DNA of 19,023 nt from an uncultured Bacillaceae bacterium (GCA_937983015.1 CALKAK010000046.1:1-19023), one strand, 5' to 3'. Shown: positions 1 through 6,885, counted from the first letter of the stretch. Notes: generated from the letters alone by a model not told the origin. Translations and numbers: made by a program.

Positions 1-695
1 TCGATCGCTACGATGCGAAAGTGCTTTATATCGATACAGACGCCCATCATGGAGATGGAGTACAGTGGGCTTTTTATGATAATCCCAATGTTTGTACCGT
101 TTCCATTCATGAAACCGGCAAATACTTGTTCCCGGGAACGGGAAACATTTATGAACGAGGATATGGAAAAGGGTACGGGTATTCTTTTAACATACCGTTA
201 GAAGCTTTTACTGAGGATGATTCCTGGTTGGAAGCCTATGAAACAGCGGTGTGGGAAATCGCTGATTACTTTAAACCGGATATCCTGATCACACAAAACG
301 GTGCCGATGCCCATTATTATGACCCTTTAACTCATTTGTCAACGACCATGAAAATTTATCGGAAGATTCCGCAAGTCGCCAAGCAAATCGCCGAAACATA
401 TTGCGAGGGACGCTGGATCGCGCTTGGTGGCGGTGGTTACGATATTTGGCGGGTCGTCCCCCGAGCATGGGCGATGATCTGGATCGTTATGACTGGCTTC
501 CAATTACAAACGGATGAGCTCCCAAAAAAATGGCTAGTAAAATGGCAAAAAGAAGCGGATGTTAAGTTGCCAGAAACCTGGGATGACCCAGCCAATATTT
601 ATCCACCAATTCCGAGAAAAAAGGAAATTGAAGAAAAAAACAGGCAGACCGTTGACAAAGTATTAAATTTCATTCATAAGAAACAAGATTTATAA
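1..695 (+). CDS. acuC: AcuC, class I histone-deacetylase-like protein deacetylase (5' truncated)
   Basis: The reading frame is open from the left edge, so only the C-terminal 230 residues or so are visible; the B. subtilis protein is about 387 aa. The frame carries the HDAC signature DTDAHHGDGVQWAF, whose Asp and second His are zinc ligands in this family. It also has the later GADAHYYDPLTHLS segment, where the Asp of GAD is the third expected zinc ligand, and a GGGGYDIWRVVPRAW segment typical of class I HDAC-like enzymes. In Bacillus, AcuC removes acetyl groups from a lysine of acetyl-CoA synthetase AcsA, opposing the acetyltransferase AcuA. The missing start and any acuA/acuB partners lie left of the window. 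It ends in TAA and converges on motS, with a bidirectional terminator between them. The identification is firm; substrate specificity is inferred from the family. Confidence 0.93.
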   Translation, partial: DRYDAKVLYIDTDAHHGDGVQWAFYDNPNVCTVSIHETGKYLFPGTGNIYERGYGKGYGYSFNIPLEAFTEDDSWLEAYETAVWEIADYFKPDILITQNGADAHYYDPLTHLSTTMKIYRKIPQVAKQIAETYCEGRWIALGGGGYDIWRVVPRAWAMIWIVMTGFQLQTDELPKKWLVKWQKEADVKLPETWDDPANIYPPIPRKKEIEEKNRQTVDKVLNFIHKKQDL

Positions 696-772
696 ATACT
701 CAAACAAATTATACCTAAACATCTATCAATATACAGGCCATAACTATGCACGACAAAATCATATAAGACAGC
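696..772. other. acuC-motS intergenic spacer
   Basis: AT-rich spacer between two convergent genes. Apart from the terminator at its right end I see no coding or regulatory signal in it. Confidence 0.5.
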
Positions 773-804
773 AAAAAACAGGCATCCCGCGATGCCTGTT
801 TTTT
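773..804. terminator. Bidirectional rho-independent terminator between acuC and motS
   Basis: A perfect 14-bp inverted repeat (773-786 with 791-804) closes a CCGC loop. The outer six pairs are A:T, so each strand has a T-run directly after the GC-rich core CAGGCATC/GATGCCTG. It follows the acuC stop by about 78 bp and abuts the motS stop codon, so it can end transcripts from both sides. Confidence 0.93.
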
Positions 805-1566
805 CTATTCTCCAGATTCATTTGTACTTTCAGCCTGACCGCGTGCCTCATCCAGAATAATTATTTCCACACGGCGATTTTTCGCCCAATTTTCCGGACC
901 ATCATTCGGTGCCACTGGACGTGTTTCCCCAAAACCGACCGCCATAAAACGATCAGGGGCTAAGCCGTTCTGCTCAATGAAGTAGCGGATCACACTACTA
1001 GCACGGGCTCCCGAAAGCTCCCAATTTGAAGGATAAACATAAGTATTTATCGGACGGCTATCCGTATGCCCTTCAACACGTACCATATTGGGGATTTCTT
1101 TGAGAAAATCACTGACACGATCCAGTATCGGGATCGCTTCAGACAAAATGATCGCTTCGCCAGTATTAAAAAGGATCTGTTCCGGAAGGACAAGAATCAA
1201 TCCTTCCTCGGTCCGCTTAGTACCGACTACACCTTCCAAACCTTCTTCTCGTAAAAATTTATTCAGTTCAGCATGAACATAATCCAAATTCCCTTCGGTC
1301 GCTGTCCCTTCATCCAGGTTTCCTTCCATCTCATCGGAAGAATTTCCCGGTCCTTCATCGAAGGGGATCATCGAGGGATAGAATTCGAAAATATTGCGAT
1401 TTTGAAAGGATTCCGTTATAGCGCGGAATTTCTCTACATCTACGGTAGATGCGGAAAATATTAAAACAAAAAAAACTACGATGTTCGTCATTATATCCCC
1501 ATAGGTGGTGAGCCAGGCTTGTTTGTTTTCCTTTTTTTGAGGAGGCGTTGATTTGCGATATTTCAT
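805..1566 (-). CDS. motS: MotS, flagellar stator protein B (sodium-type MotB paralogue)
   Basis: The 253-aa protein has the MotB/PomB/MotS layout. A short cytoplasmic N-terminus leads into one transmembrane helix (residues about 22-40) with the ion-binding Asp at position 24 (TYGDIMT). An acidic, Gly-rich linker follows (about 70-95). A C-terminal OmpA-like peptidoglycan-binding domain shows VEGHTDSRPIN, SNWELSGARA and NRRVEIIIL. With MotP it would form a stator that lets ions drive the flagellar rotor and anchors it to the cell wall. The ATG at 1566 is chosen over an adjacent TTG at 1569 because AGGAGG lies 8 nt upstream. Its Shine-Dalgarno lies inside the end of motP, so the two are translated from one message. 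Sodium coupling is inferred from family and locus (ccpA-motP-motS), not from sequence. Residue 28 is Asn where many relatives have a hydrophobic residue. Confidence 0.9.
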   Translation of the reverse strand: MKYRKSTPPQKKENKQAWLTTYGDIMTNIVVFFVLIFSASTVDVEKFRAITESFQNRNIFEFYPSMIPFDEGPGNSSDEMEGNLDEGTATEGNLDYVHAELNKFLREEGLEGVVGTKRTEEGLILVLPEQILFNTGEAIILSEAIPILDRVSDFLKEIPNMVRVEGHTDSRPINTYVYPSNWELSGARASSVIRYFIEQNGLAPDRFMAVGFGETRPVAPNDGPENWAKNRRVEIIILDEARGQAESTNESGE

Positions 1567-1569
1567 CAA

Positions 1570-2379
1570 TCAAACCTCCTCATCTTTAATACGGTTCTCG
1601 TATTCTATCTTTTCCCTTTCCGATAAAAATACCGTTAGTTTCTCTTCCAGCAATTTGGGATTTTGCCCCGTCTGTACTCCGATAATTCCTTCAATTTTCA
1701 CTTGCTTTAAAAAGACTTCTTGTTCCGTTTTTGCTTCCAATTTTGCAGCTGTCGGCAGAAAGATCCAGTTAGCAAGCATTACCCCGTATAAAGTCGTGAT
1801 CAGTGCGGTAGCCATTTTAGGTCCAAGGGTCTCAACATCGTGTAACTCATTAAGCATTAAAATCAGGCCAATCAAAGTACCAAGCATTCCCCAGGCAGGG
1901 GCAAACTGCCCTGCACGTTCGAATATACTACGGTTACTACGATGCCGTTCTTCCATCGCGGCAATATCCGCAGTCAAAATATCGATGATGACTTCCGTTT
2001 CCACCCCATCCACGGCTAATAATATACCACGTTGAATAAAAGGGTCATCAATCTCTTCGACTTCCGCTTCAAGGGATAGCAATCCTTCTCTGCGTGCTTT
2101 ATCCGAAAGACGAACAAAAAGCTGAATTAATTCTCCCACATCTTCATCGGTTTGGTAAAAAGCCTGTCTTACTATCGTAAAGATTTTCTTGAAAATTTCC
2201 GGAGGAACGCTGATTAATACGGTAGCTAATGTTCCACCCATCGTGATAAAGACAGCAGGTATATCTATGAATTGTAAAAAACCTTCGATTCCATGGCCGC
2301 TGATGACCCCGTAAGCAAACGCAAGGAAGCCGCCCAGAAGTCCTATAGTGGTTAATATGTCTGTTGAACGTTTTCTCAT
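1570..2379 (-). CDS. motP: MotP, flagellar stator protein A (sodium-type MotA paralogue)
   Basis: The protein is 269 aa, the usual MotA/PomA/MotP length. The first two hydrophobic helices lie near residues 8-25 and 36-60. A charged cytoplasmic loop follows (about 65-150, rich in Arg and Glu, with SDKARREGLLSLE, the region that contacts the rotor protein FliG in this family). The last helix pair is near 155-210 (APAWGMLGTLIGLILML ... TALITTLYGVMLANWIF). Together with MotS it makes the ion-conducting stator. The ATG at 2379 is preceded by GAGAGG. motS starts 3 bp after the motP stop. ccpA ends 60 bp upstream with no terminator visible between them, so read-through from ccpA is likely, as in B. 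subtilis where the three genes are linked. I chose MotP over MotA from the ccpA context; ion specificity cannot be read off. Confidence 0.91.
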   Translation of the reverse strand: MRKRSTDILTTIGLLGGFLAFAYGVISGHGIEGFLQFIDIPAVFITMGGTLATVLISVPPEIFKKIFTIVRQAFYQTDEDVGELIQLFVRLSDKARREGLLSLEAEVEEIDDPFIQRGILLAVDGVETEVIIDILTADIAAMEERHRSNRSIFERAGQFAPAWGMLGTLIGLILMLNELHDVETLGPKMATALITTLYGVMLANWIFLPTAAKLEAKTEQEVFLKQVKIEGIIGVQTGQNPKLLEEKLTVFLSEREKIEYENRIKDEEV

Positions 2380-2439
2380 GATACCTCTCCCGCACTATAA
2401 AAGAAAATATCTTTCTCTATCTTTATATCGGAACAACTT

Positions 2440-3441
2440 CTATTTTGTTGAGTTCCGAATTTCCATTCTGTGCGGAAGAATGACAACGTGATCGGTTACT
2501 TCCTCTTTATTCATATATTTTGTCAATAAACGCATGGCAACCGCACCGATATCATAGAGTGGTTGTACTATTGATGTAAGCTGGGGTCGTACCATGAGCG
2601 ATAGTCGTGTATTATCGGTGGAGATAATTTCTACATCTTCCGGAATGCGGAAACCATTATCTTGTAAACCATGGACAACTCCAATCGCCATTTCGTCAGT
2701 TCCAACGGCAATCGCTGTAGGCTTTTCTGCAAGTTCTAATAATTTCTCAACGCATTCTAAACCGGATTCGTACGTATAATCCCCTTCAACGACGTAATTT
2801 TCATCGTAAGGAATTCCTGCTTCCTCCAGAGCCTTTTTATAACCTGCTAATTTTTTCAAATAATTGATCGGTTCTTGTAATGGACCGGTGACGAAAGCGA
2901 TACGTTTATGACCATTGTCAATGAAAAACTTGGTGGCTTCATAGCTTGCTTGCTCATAATCAATATTAACGGACGGAATTTTACCGGTTTTATCAATGGA
3001 ACCTGCCAGAACAATCGGCACTTGAGATTTTTCAAACTCCTTTACATGCTCCTCGGTAATATTTCCTCCCATGAAAACAATCCCATCAACCTGTTTGGCG
3101 AGCATGGTATTCAATAGATGAAATTCCTTTTCCTTGATTTGGTCAGAGTTCGATAAAAGGATATTATATTTGTACATTGTTGCGATGTCTTCAATGCCCC
3201 GTGCCAATTCAGCAAAGTAAGTATTGGAAATATCAGGGATAATGACACCAACGGTTGTCGTTTTTTTGCTTGCCAGACCTCTAGCAACAGCATTCGGCCG
3301 ATAACCAAGACGTTCGATAACTTCTTGAACTTTTTTTCTTGTTGAAGGTTTAACATTCGGATTACCGTTTACGACCCGAGAAACCGTGGCCATAGATACA
3401 TTCGCTTCTCTTGCGACATCATAAATTGTAACATTATTCAC
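2440..3441 (-). CDS. ccpA: CcpA, catabolite control protein A (LacI family)
   Basis: This 333-aa LacI/GalR regulator starts with the DNA-binding helix-turn-helix (VTIYDVAREANVSMATVSRV) and the hinge segment GYRPNAVARGLASKKT. A periplasmic-binding-protein-like core domain follows (about 60-333). CcpA, with Ser46-phosphorylated HPr or Crh as corepressor, binds cre sites and governs carbon catabolite repression and activation in Firmicutes. Length and the whole N-terminal segment fit CcpA closely. The start is GTG at 3441, preceded by AAAGGAGA about 9 nt upstream. Its likely own promoter is at 3478-3507. Downstream lie motP and motS on the same strand. In B. subtilis aroA and ytxJ sit between ccpA and ytxH; they are absent here. 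Confidence 0.95.
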   Translation of the reverse strand: MNNVTIYDVAREANVSMATVSRVVNGNPNVKPSTRKKVQEVIERLGYRPNAVARGLASKKTTTVGVIIPDISNTYFAELARGIEDIATMYKYNILLSNSDQIKEKEFHLLNTMLAKQVDGIVFMGGNITEEHVKEFEKSQVPIVLAGSIDKTGKIPSVNIDYEQASYEATKFFIDNGHKRIAFVTGPLQEPINYLKKLAGYKKALEEAGIPYDENYVVEGDYTYESGLECVEKLLELAEKPTAIAVGTDEMAIGVVHGLQDNGFRIPEDVEIISTDNTRLSLMVRPQLTSIVQPLYDIGAVAMRLLTKYMNKEEVTDHVVILPHRMEIRNSTK

Positions 3442-3477
3442 TTTTCCGACATCTCCTTTACCGTATTTTATTCTTAT

Positions 3478-3507
3478 ATTTTACCGTTCCGAATAAAAGA
3501 TTCACAA
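3478..3507 (-). promoter_or_regulatory. Probable SigA promoter of ccpA
   Basis: On the minus strand TTGTGA (3507-3502) is followed after 18 bp by TAAAAT (3483-3478). This would start transcription about 30 nt ahead of the ccpA GTG and leaves room for its AAAGGAG site. A weaker alternative, GTGACT-17 bp-TATAAT, lies upstream at 3724-3696 and would give a leader of about 250 nt. Confidence 0.55.
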
Positions 3508-3511
3508 AAGT

Positions 3512-3537
3512 TGAAATCCACGGGTTCGTGAATTTCA
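3512..3537 (-). promoter_or_regulatory. 26-bp dyad upstream of the ccpA promoter
   Basis: TGAAATCCACG (3512-3522) and CGTGAATTTCA (3527-3537) are inverted copies with one mismatch around GGTT. As minus-strand RNA all 11 positions pair (one G.U). It ends 4 bp upstream of the proposed -35 hexamer, a suitable place for an activator or repressor site. It could instead be a leader hairpin if transcription starts further up. No T-run follows directly, so it is not a standard terminator. Confidence 0.4.
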
Positions 3538-3875
3538 TTGCCAGCCATATCATTCTTAAATCTATTATCGGCAAAAGTTTTATCAAAATAAGAAAATGAG
3601 AACAAATATTGACGAAATGAAAAGGACCTTACCATTCTAACTTTATTATTTTTCTAAATATAATACGTTTGATATATTAAAATGTGTTCATTTTAATTAT
3701 AAAAGATTTAAGCGGTAAAGTCACTAATACACTATTCCTTTACAGCATTGAACGACCAAAAGACTCACCCGCTGCTCATAACCCCCCTTTCTCTCGCGAA
3801 TATCCCTCAACAAAAAAGTTCCCTACCGGCGTCAACACTTTTCGGTCATAATGACGAAGATAAGCATTTAAAATA

Positions 3876-3909
3876 TAAAAAAATCACGCCTGGTCCATCC
3901 AGACGCGAT
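3876..3909 (-). terminator. Terminator of the ytxG-ytxH operon
   Basis: Read on the minus strand, an 11-bp stem (3909-3899 with 3893-3883, two G.T pairs) closes a 5-nt loop and is followed by seven T residues. It begins 9 bp after the ytxH stop. Confidence 0.87.
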
Positions 3910-3918
3910 CCTCATCCA

Positions 3919-4272
3919 TTACTGTTCTTTTAACTGTTCCATTTGCTCATCAATTTCATTAGAAATATCCGTAATAGTTTTCCGGGCCTTTTCGGCGATT
4001 TCATCACGATCGGCAAACTTATAATCGATCGTGCGCGATATTTTTTGTTTTGCTTCTTGCGCATATTCTTTGATCTGTCCTTCATCGATCAGCGTTTGCT
4101 TTAACCGTTCACCTTTTTCCCGAATCGTCGTTAATTGTTTTGACAAATCTTTCCGCAATTCCGCCCCTTTTTTCGGTGCGAGTAATAAGGCAACGACCGA
4201 GCCCGTCAAGGCTCCGATGAACGCTCCCCATAAAAAGTCAACAGTGCTGTTCCTTTCCTTCTTTTCTTCCAC
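3919..4272 (-). CDS. ytxH: YtxH-family small membrane-associated protein
   Basis: The protein has 117 residues when started at GTG 4272, which is preceded by AAAGGAGG. Longer in-frame starts upstream would overlap ytxG heavily and lack a ribosome site. A single glycine-rich hydrophobic segment (about residues 12-33, FLWGAFIGALTGSVVALLLAP) is followed by KKGAELRKDL, the hallmark of the YtxH domain. The remaining C-terminal half is a charged, helical, probably coiled-coil tail. In B. subtilis ytxG-ytxH-ytxJ form a general-stress operon (SigB/SigH dependent); the biochemical role of YtxH is unknown. The start lies 2 bp after the ytxG stop and the Shine-Dalgarno lies inside ytxG, so translation is coupled. 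ytxJ is not present downstream. Confidence 0.88.
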   Translation of the reverse strand: MEEKKERNSTVDFLWGAFIGALTGSVVALLLAPKKGAELRKDLSKQLTTIREKGERLKQTLIDEGQIKEYAQEAKQKISRTIDYKFADRDEIAEKARKTITDISNEIDEQMEQLKEQ

Positions 4273-4274
4273 GA

Positions 4275-4736
4275 TTATTCCGCCTCCTTTATTGTTGTTT
4301 GTGAAATCGGCTCGCTTCTTTTTCGTTTTTTCATTTCCGACCATTTTTCCTTTAATTCCAAGATGATATTGCCCCACTGGATCACCTGGACAATTTTGTC
4401 CTGATTCTCTCTTGCTTGCTTAAGGATACCAGCGGATAGATCAGCTAAAGACTCATTGAACTTATCAATCGTTTTCGCTATTTCTTCACCGGAATCAAAA
4501 ATTTTGTTAAACTTGGCCGTCTTTTCCTGTACATCATCTGTAAGAGTATTGACTTTTTTTATTAATCCTGTTGTTTCCGTCGTTATTTCATCCACTTTCC
4601 CTTCCAGGCGATCGACGGTTGCGGTTAATCGTTCTAGCGATTTCGCAAACGTCTTTAATGTAGTAACAACATAGTAGACGAGAACACAAAAGGCGATCGC
4701 TATAATTGCGACACTGACGGATATAATCCATTCCAT
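4275..4736 (-). CDS. ytxG: YtxG, DUF948 membrane protein
   Basis: This 153-aa protein has one N-terminal transmembrane helix (about residues 4-28). A long helical stretch (about 29-115) follows, with heptad-like hydrophobic spacing (LERLTATVDRLEGKVDEITTETTGLIKKVNTL), and then a basic C-terminus. This is the DUF948 layout, named YtxG in B. subtilis. Its function is not settled; it is a stress-operon protein at the membrane. The ATG is the first start after an in-frame stop. The AAAGGAG is 11 nt away, slightly long. It is first in the ytxG-ytxH operon, from the probable promoter at 4837-4866. In B. subtilis murC lies directly upstream of ytxG, but here the divergent ytoP does. Confidence 0.86.
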   Translation of the reverse strand: MEWIISVSVAIIAIAFCVLVYYVVTTLKTFAKSLERLTATVDRLEGKVDEITTETTGLIKKVNTLTDDVQEKTAKFNKIFDSGEEIAKTIDKFNESLADLSAGILKQARENQDKIVQVIQWGNIILELKEKWSEMKKRKRSEPISQTTIKEAE

Positions 4737-4836
4737 TTATGTAAAGGCTCCTTTCCTCTTCTAGTCCCTCTTTCATTGCAACATTTTTCTGCAAAGAAGA
4801 GATCCTGCCCTTGCAAATGAAACACTTGTTATGAAA

Positions 4837-4866
4837 ATTTTACTAAAAGAAGACATATGCGGGCAA
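4837..4866 (-). promoter_or_regulatory. Probable SigA-type promoter of ytxG-ytxH
   Basis: Minus-strand TTGCCC (4866-4861), 18-bp spacer, TAAAAT (4842-4837), giving a leader of roughly 90 nt. I found no good SigB (GTTTAA/GGGTAT) pair upstream of ytxG, although the B. subtilis operon uses one. Confidence 0.42.
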
Positions 4867-4883
4867 TAATTTCATTAATATTT

Positions 4884-4912
4884 TTGCTAACAGGACCAAA
4901 GTACAGTAAAAT
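4884..4912 (+). promoter_or_regulatory. Probable SigA promoter of ytoP
   Basis: TTGCTA (4884-4889), 17-bp spacer, TAAAAT (4907-4912). The start would be near 4919, about 65 nt ahead of the ytoP ATG. It stands back to back with the ytxG promoter, their -35 boxes about 17 bp apart. Confidence 0.5.
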
Positions 4913-4986
4913 TATGGTTGTATTTAATGTTGTTTTCTATCAACAATTTACTTCTTTATTTTTTCCCGAGGGAAAGGAGTCCAAAC

Positions 4987-6057
4987 ATGAAGAAAGAAAC
5001 CTTGGAATTATTTAAAACTTTGACCGAGCTGCCAGGAATTTCCGGTCATGAACATTTAGTCCGGAAATTCATGCGAACGGAGCTAGCAAAATATGCAGAT
5101 GAAATCGTTCAAGATGGTTTAGGTAGTATTTTCGGGGTAAAACGTGGCGATGAAAACGGACCGGTTGTCATGGTCGCAGGCCACATGGATGAAGTTGGTT
5201 TTTTGGTCACATCCATCACGGATAACGGTATGATTCGCTTTCAAACGATCGGTGGTTGGTGGAGTCAAGTCATGCTCGCCCAACGAGTGCAAATTATTAC
5301 CGATCACGGACCGGTAGACGGTGTAATCGGCTCCATTCCTCCCCATTTGCTAGATGAAAACACCCGGAAAAAACCTTATGAGATCAAACACATGCAAATT
5401 GATATTGGCGCCGATGACCGAGCCGAAGCAGAGCGAATCGGGATAAAGCCGGGTCAACAAATCGTTCCCGTATGTCCTTTTACCCCTCTTGCCAATCCGA
5501 AAAAAATCATGGCCAAAGCCTGGGATAATCGCTATGGCTGTGGTCTTGCGATCGAATTGTTAAAAGAGTTACAGGATGAACGATTACCGAATACTTTATA
5601 TTCAGGTGCGACCGTACAAGAAGAAGTGGGATTGCGCGGAGCAAGAACGAGCGCCTATATGATTCAACCGGACATTTATTTTGCCCTTGATGCAAGTGCT
5701 GCCAATGATATGAGCGGTGATAAAAATGAATTTGGACAGTTAGGAAAAGGGGTTCTCTTGCGTATTTACGATCCAACGATGGTCACATTACCGCGGATGC
5801 GTGATTTTATTTTAGATATCGCCGAAACGCACAAGATTCCCTATCAATATTTTGTCTCCAAAGGCGGAACCGATGCCGGTCAAGTCCATATTGCCAATGA
5901 AGGCATCCCAAGTGCTGTAATCGGCGTATGTGCACGCTATATCCATACTTCAGCATCGATCGTTCATACCGACGATATTGACGCAGCAAAAGAACTACTC
6001 GTTCAACTCGTAAAAAATTGTGACAAATCCACAGTGGAAACGATCCGTAGATATTAA
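4987..6057 (+). CDS. ytoP: YtoP, M42-family metallopeptidase (deblocking/glutamyl-type aminopeptidase)
   Basis: The ATG at 4987 is preceded by AAAGGAG with 7 nt spacing and gives 356 aa, nearly the B. subtilis YtoP length; a longer frame from 4918 would begin on the promoter. M42 metal and catalytic motifs run in order: AGHMDEVGF (metal His, catalytic Asp), AWDNRYGCG (bridging Asp), EEVGLRGA (general-base Glu and metal Glu), FALDAS (metal Asp) and HTSASIVHTDD near the C-terminus (metal His). Enzymes of this family are cytosolic, often dodecameric, and remove N-terminal residues from short peptides. Older annotations as endoglucanase are wrong for this fold. The gene is followed within 9 bp by a repeat element that supplies its terminator. 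It is the outermost gene of the plus-strand block that appears inverted relative to B. subtilis. The precise peptide preference is unknown. Confidence 0.92.
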   Translation: MKKETLELFKTLTELPGISGHEHLVRKFMRTELAKYADEIVQDGLGSIFGVKRGDENGPVVMVAGHMDEVGFLVTSITDNGMIRFQTIGGWWSQVMLAQRVQIITDHGPVDGVIGSIPPHLLDENTRKKPYEIKHMQIDIGADDRAEAERIGIKPGQQIVPVCPFTPLANPKKIMAKAWDNRYGCGLAIELLKELQDERLPNTLYSGATVQEEVGLRGARTSAYMIQPDIYFALDASAANDMSGDKNEFGQLGKGVLLRIYDPTMVTLPRMRDFILDIAETHKIPYQYFVSKGGTDAGQVHIANEGIPSAVIGVCARYIHTSASIVHTDDIDAAKELLVQLVKNCDKSTVETIRRY

Positions 6058-6065
6058 GCAAAAAA

Positions 6066-6111
6066 GGGGCTGTCCAACAAGTCATATTTTCGACTTTTGG
6101 ATGCCCCTTTT
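6066..6111 (+). terminator. Terminator of ytoP, formed by the outer part of repeat copy 1
   Basis: GGGGCTGTCCAACAAGTC (6066-6083) pairs with GACTTTTGGATGCCCC (6092-6107) apart from small bulges, and TTTT follows. It begins 9 bp after the ytoP stop. The hairpin is longer than a usual terminator because it is also the end of a repeated element. Confidence 0.75.
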
Positions 6112-6185
6112 CGTGTTAAATAACCTTAATAAACCAACATTCTTGATTAACTCATAATTATATAAATAACTTTTTGGACAGCCAC
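6066..6185 (+). mobile_element. MITE-like element, copy 1 (about 120 bp)
   Basis: Left end GGGGCTGTCCAACAAGTCA (6066-6084) and the reverse complement of the right end, GTGGCTGTCCAAAAAGTTA (6185-6167), match at 16 of 19 positions, so the unit is bounded by terminal inverted repeats. A further inverted copy of the end lies at 6092-6107. The interior is AT-rich and codes for nothing. A second copy in the same orientation lies at 11775-11893. The end sequence resembles those I recall for IS1182-type elements of Bacilli, but no transposase is present and no clear target duplication is visible. Confidence 0.6.
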
Positions 6186-6264
6186 TTTTTTACAATTTAC
6201 TAACATTCATTTAAAAGATCTCGATAAACCATTTTTTTGCTGTATAGTAGAGGAAGGTGTAAAC

Positions 6265-6786
6265 ATGAAAATAGTCGTCGGTTCAACCAATCTTGCAAAA
6301 GTAAATGCTGTAAAAGAAGTTTTTAAAGATGCAGAAATTGAAAGTATCGCCGTACCTTCTGGAGTCAGTGACCAACCGTTTTCTGACGATGAAACGATTC
6401 ACGGTGCGGTAAATCGAGCTAGAAATGCCATAAGCCGGCAAGATGCGGATCTAGCCATCGGCCTGGAGGGAGGCGTCGCTGAATCCCCTTATGGTCTTTT
6501 GTTGACAAGCTGGGGGGCTTTAATTAAAAAAGATGATCCACAAAATCCGATCATTGCAGGCGGAGCACGTATTCTTCTTCCTTACGAAATTCGAAAGCGA
6601 CTGTATAATGGAGAAGAATTGGGACCGATCATGGATGAATTCAGCCGAAAAAAAGATGTTCGTTCCCATGAAGGAGCGATCGGCATATTTACCAATGGTC
6701 GGATCAACCGAACAGCGATGTTTGTTCATATTGTACAAATATTAAGAGGACAGCTCGAATATCGCGAGGACAAGTTGAAAAACTAA
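6265..6786 (+). CDS. DUF84 / YjjX-family inosine/xanthosine triphosphatase
   Basis: This 173-aa protein starts at ATG 6265 with AGGAAGGTG 5 nt upstream. Family motifs are the N-terminal nucleotide-binding GSTNLAKVNAV (residues 6-16), the central LAIGLEGGV, the SHEGAIGIFTNGRINRTAM segment, and the overall length. YjjX in E. coli hydrolyses the non-canonical nucleotides ITP and XTP and so protects nucleic acid precursors from deaminated bases; in Bacillus this branch is usually annotated only as DUF84. It lies between ytoP and a lipoprotein gene, separated from ytoP by repeat copy 1, with a short AT-rich hairpin behind it. I could not assign a convincing promoter of its own. The family call is good; activity is inferred. 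Confidence 0.85.
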   Translation: MKIVVGSTNLAKVNAVKEVFKDAEIESIAVPSGVSDQPFSDDETIHGAVNRARNAISRQDADLAIGLEGGVAESPYGLLLTSWGALIKKDDPQNPIIAGGARILLPYEIRKRLYNGEELGPIMDEFSRKKDVRSHEGAIGIFTNGRINRTAMFVHIVQILRGQLEYREDKLKN

Positions 6787-6812
6787 AATTGACCAGGCGC
6801 CAATTTTTTACG
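6785..6812 (+). terminator. Weak terminator after the DUF84 gene
   Basis: AAAATTG (6785-6791) pairs with CAATTTT (6801-6807) over a GC-rich loop, with T residues at the 3' side. The 7-bp stem overlaps the end of the stop codon region and is mostly A:T, so termination may be partial and the lipoprotein gene may be reached by read-through. Confidence 0.42.
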
Positions 6813-6885
6813 CTTAAAATAAAACAAAAACGAATCCCCCACATGCGACTTGCGCATTAGATCCATTAGAAAAGGAGGTACGTTT

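Larger units (their letters stand above)
3442..3875. other. Long gene-free region between ytxH and ccpA
   Basis: No reading frame here has both a ribosome site and recognisable protein character. The stretch is very AT-rich toward 3600-3720. It contains the probable ccpA promoter, a 26-bp dyad at 3512-3537 directly behind its -35, and a second candidate promoter at 3696-3724. B. subtilis has aroA and ytxJ at this place; I see no remnant of either. Confidence 0.6.

Noticed and set aside
1553..2035. 160-codon open frame on the plus strand opposite motP
   Set aside because: It mirrors the motP coding frame, is Ser/Ile-rich as antisense frames often are, has no ribosome site and no recognisable protein character.
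3707..3720. cre-like sequence TTTAAGCGGTAAAG upstream of ccpA
   Set aside because: It matches the cre consensus at only about 11 of 14 positions, lacks the dyad symmetry expected, and lies about 200 bp behind the better ccpA promoter.
3748..3933. 61-codon plus-strand frame in the ytxH-ccpA gap
   Set aside because: No ribosome site, Pro/His/Lys composition unlike a protein domain, and it runs through the ytxH terminator and stop.
4741..4830. SigB or SigH promoter for ytxGH as in B. subtilis
   Set aside because: GTTTCA and GGGCAG are present but only 7 bp apart; no properly spaced pair was found.
6243..6248. TATAGT as -10 of the DUF84 gene
   Set aside because: It lies so close to the ribosome site that the transcript would start inside or after it, and no -35 is present.
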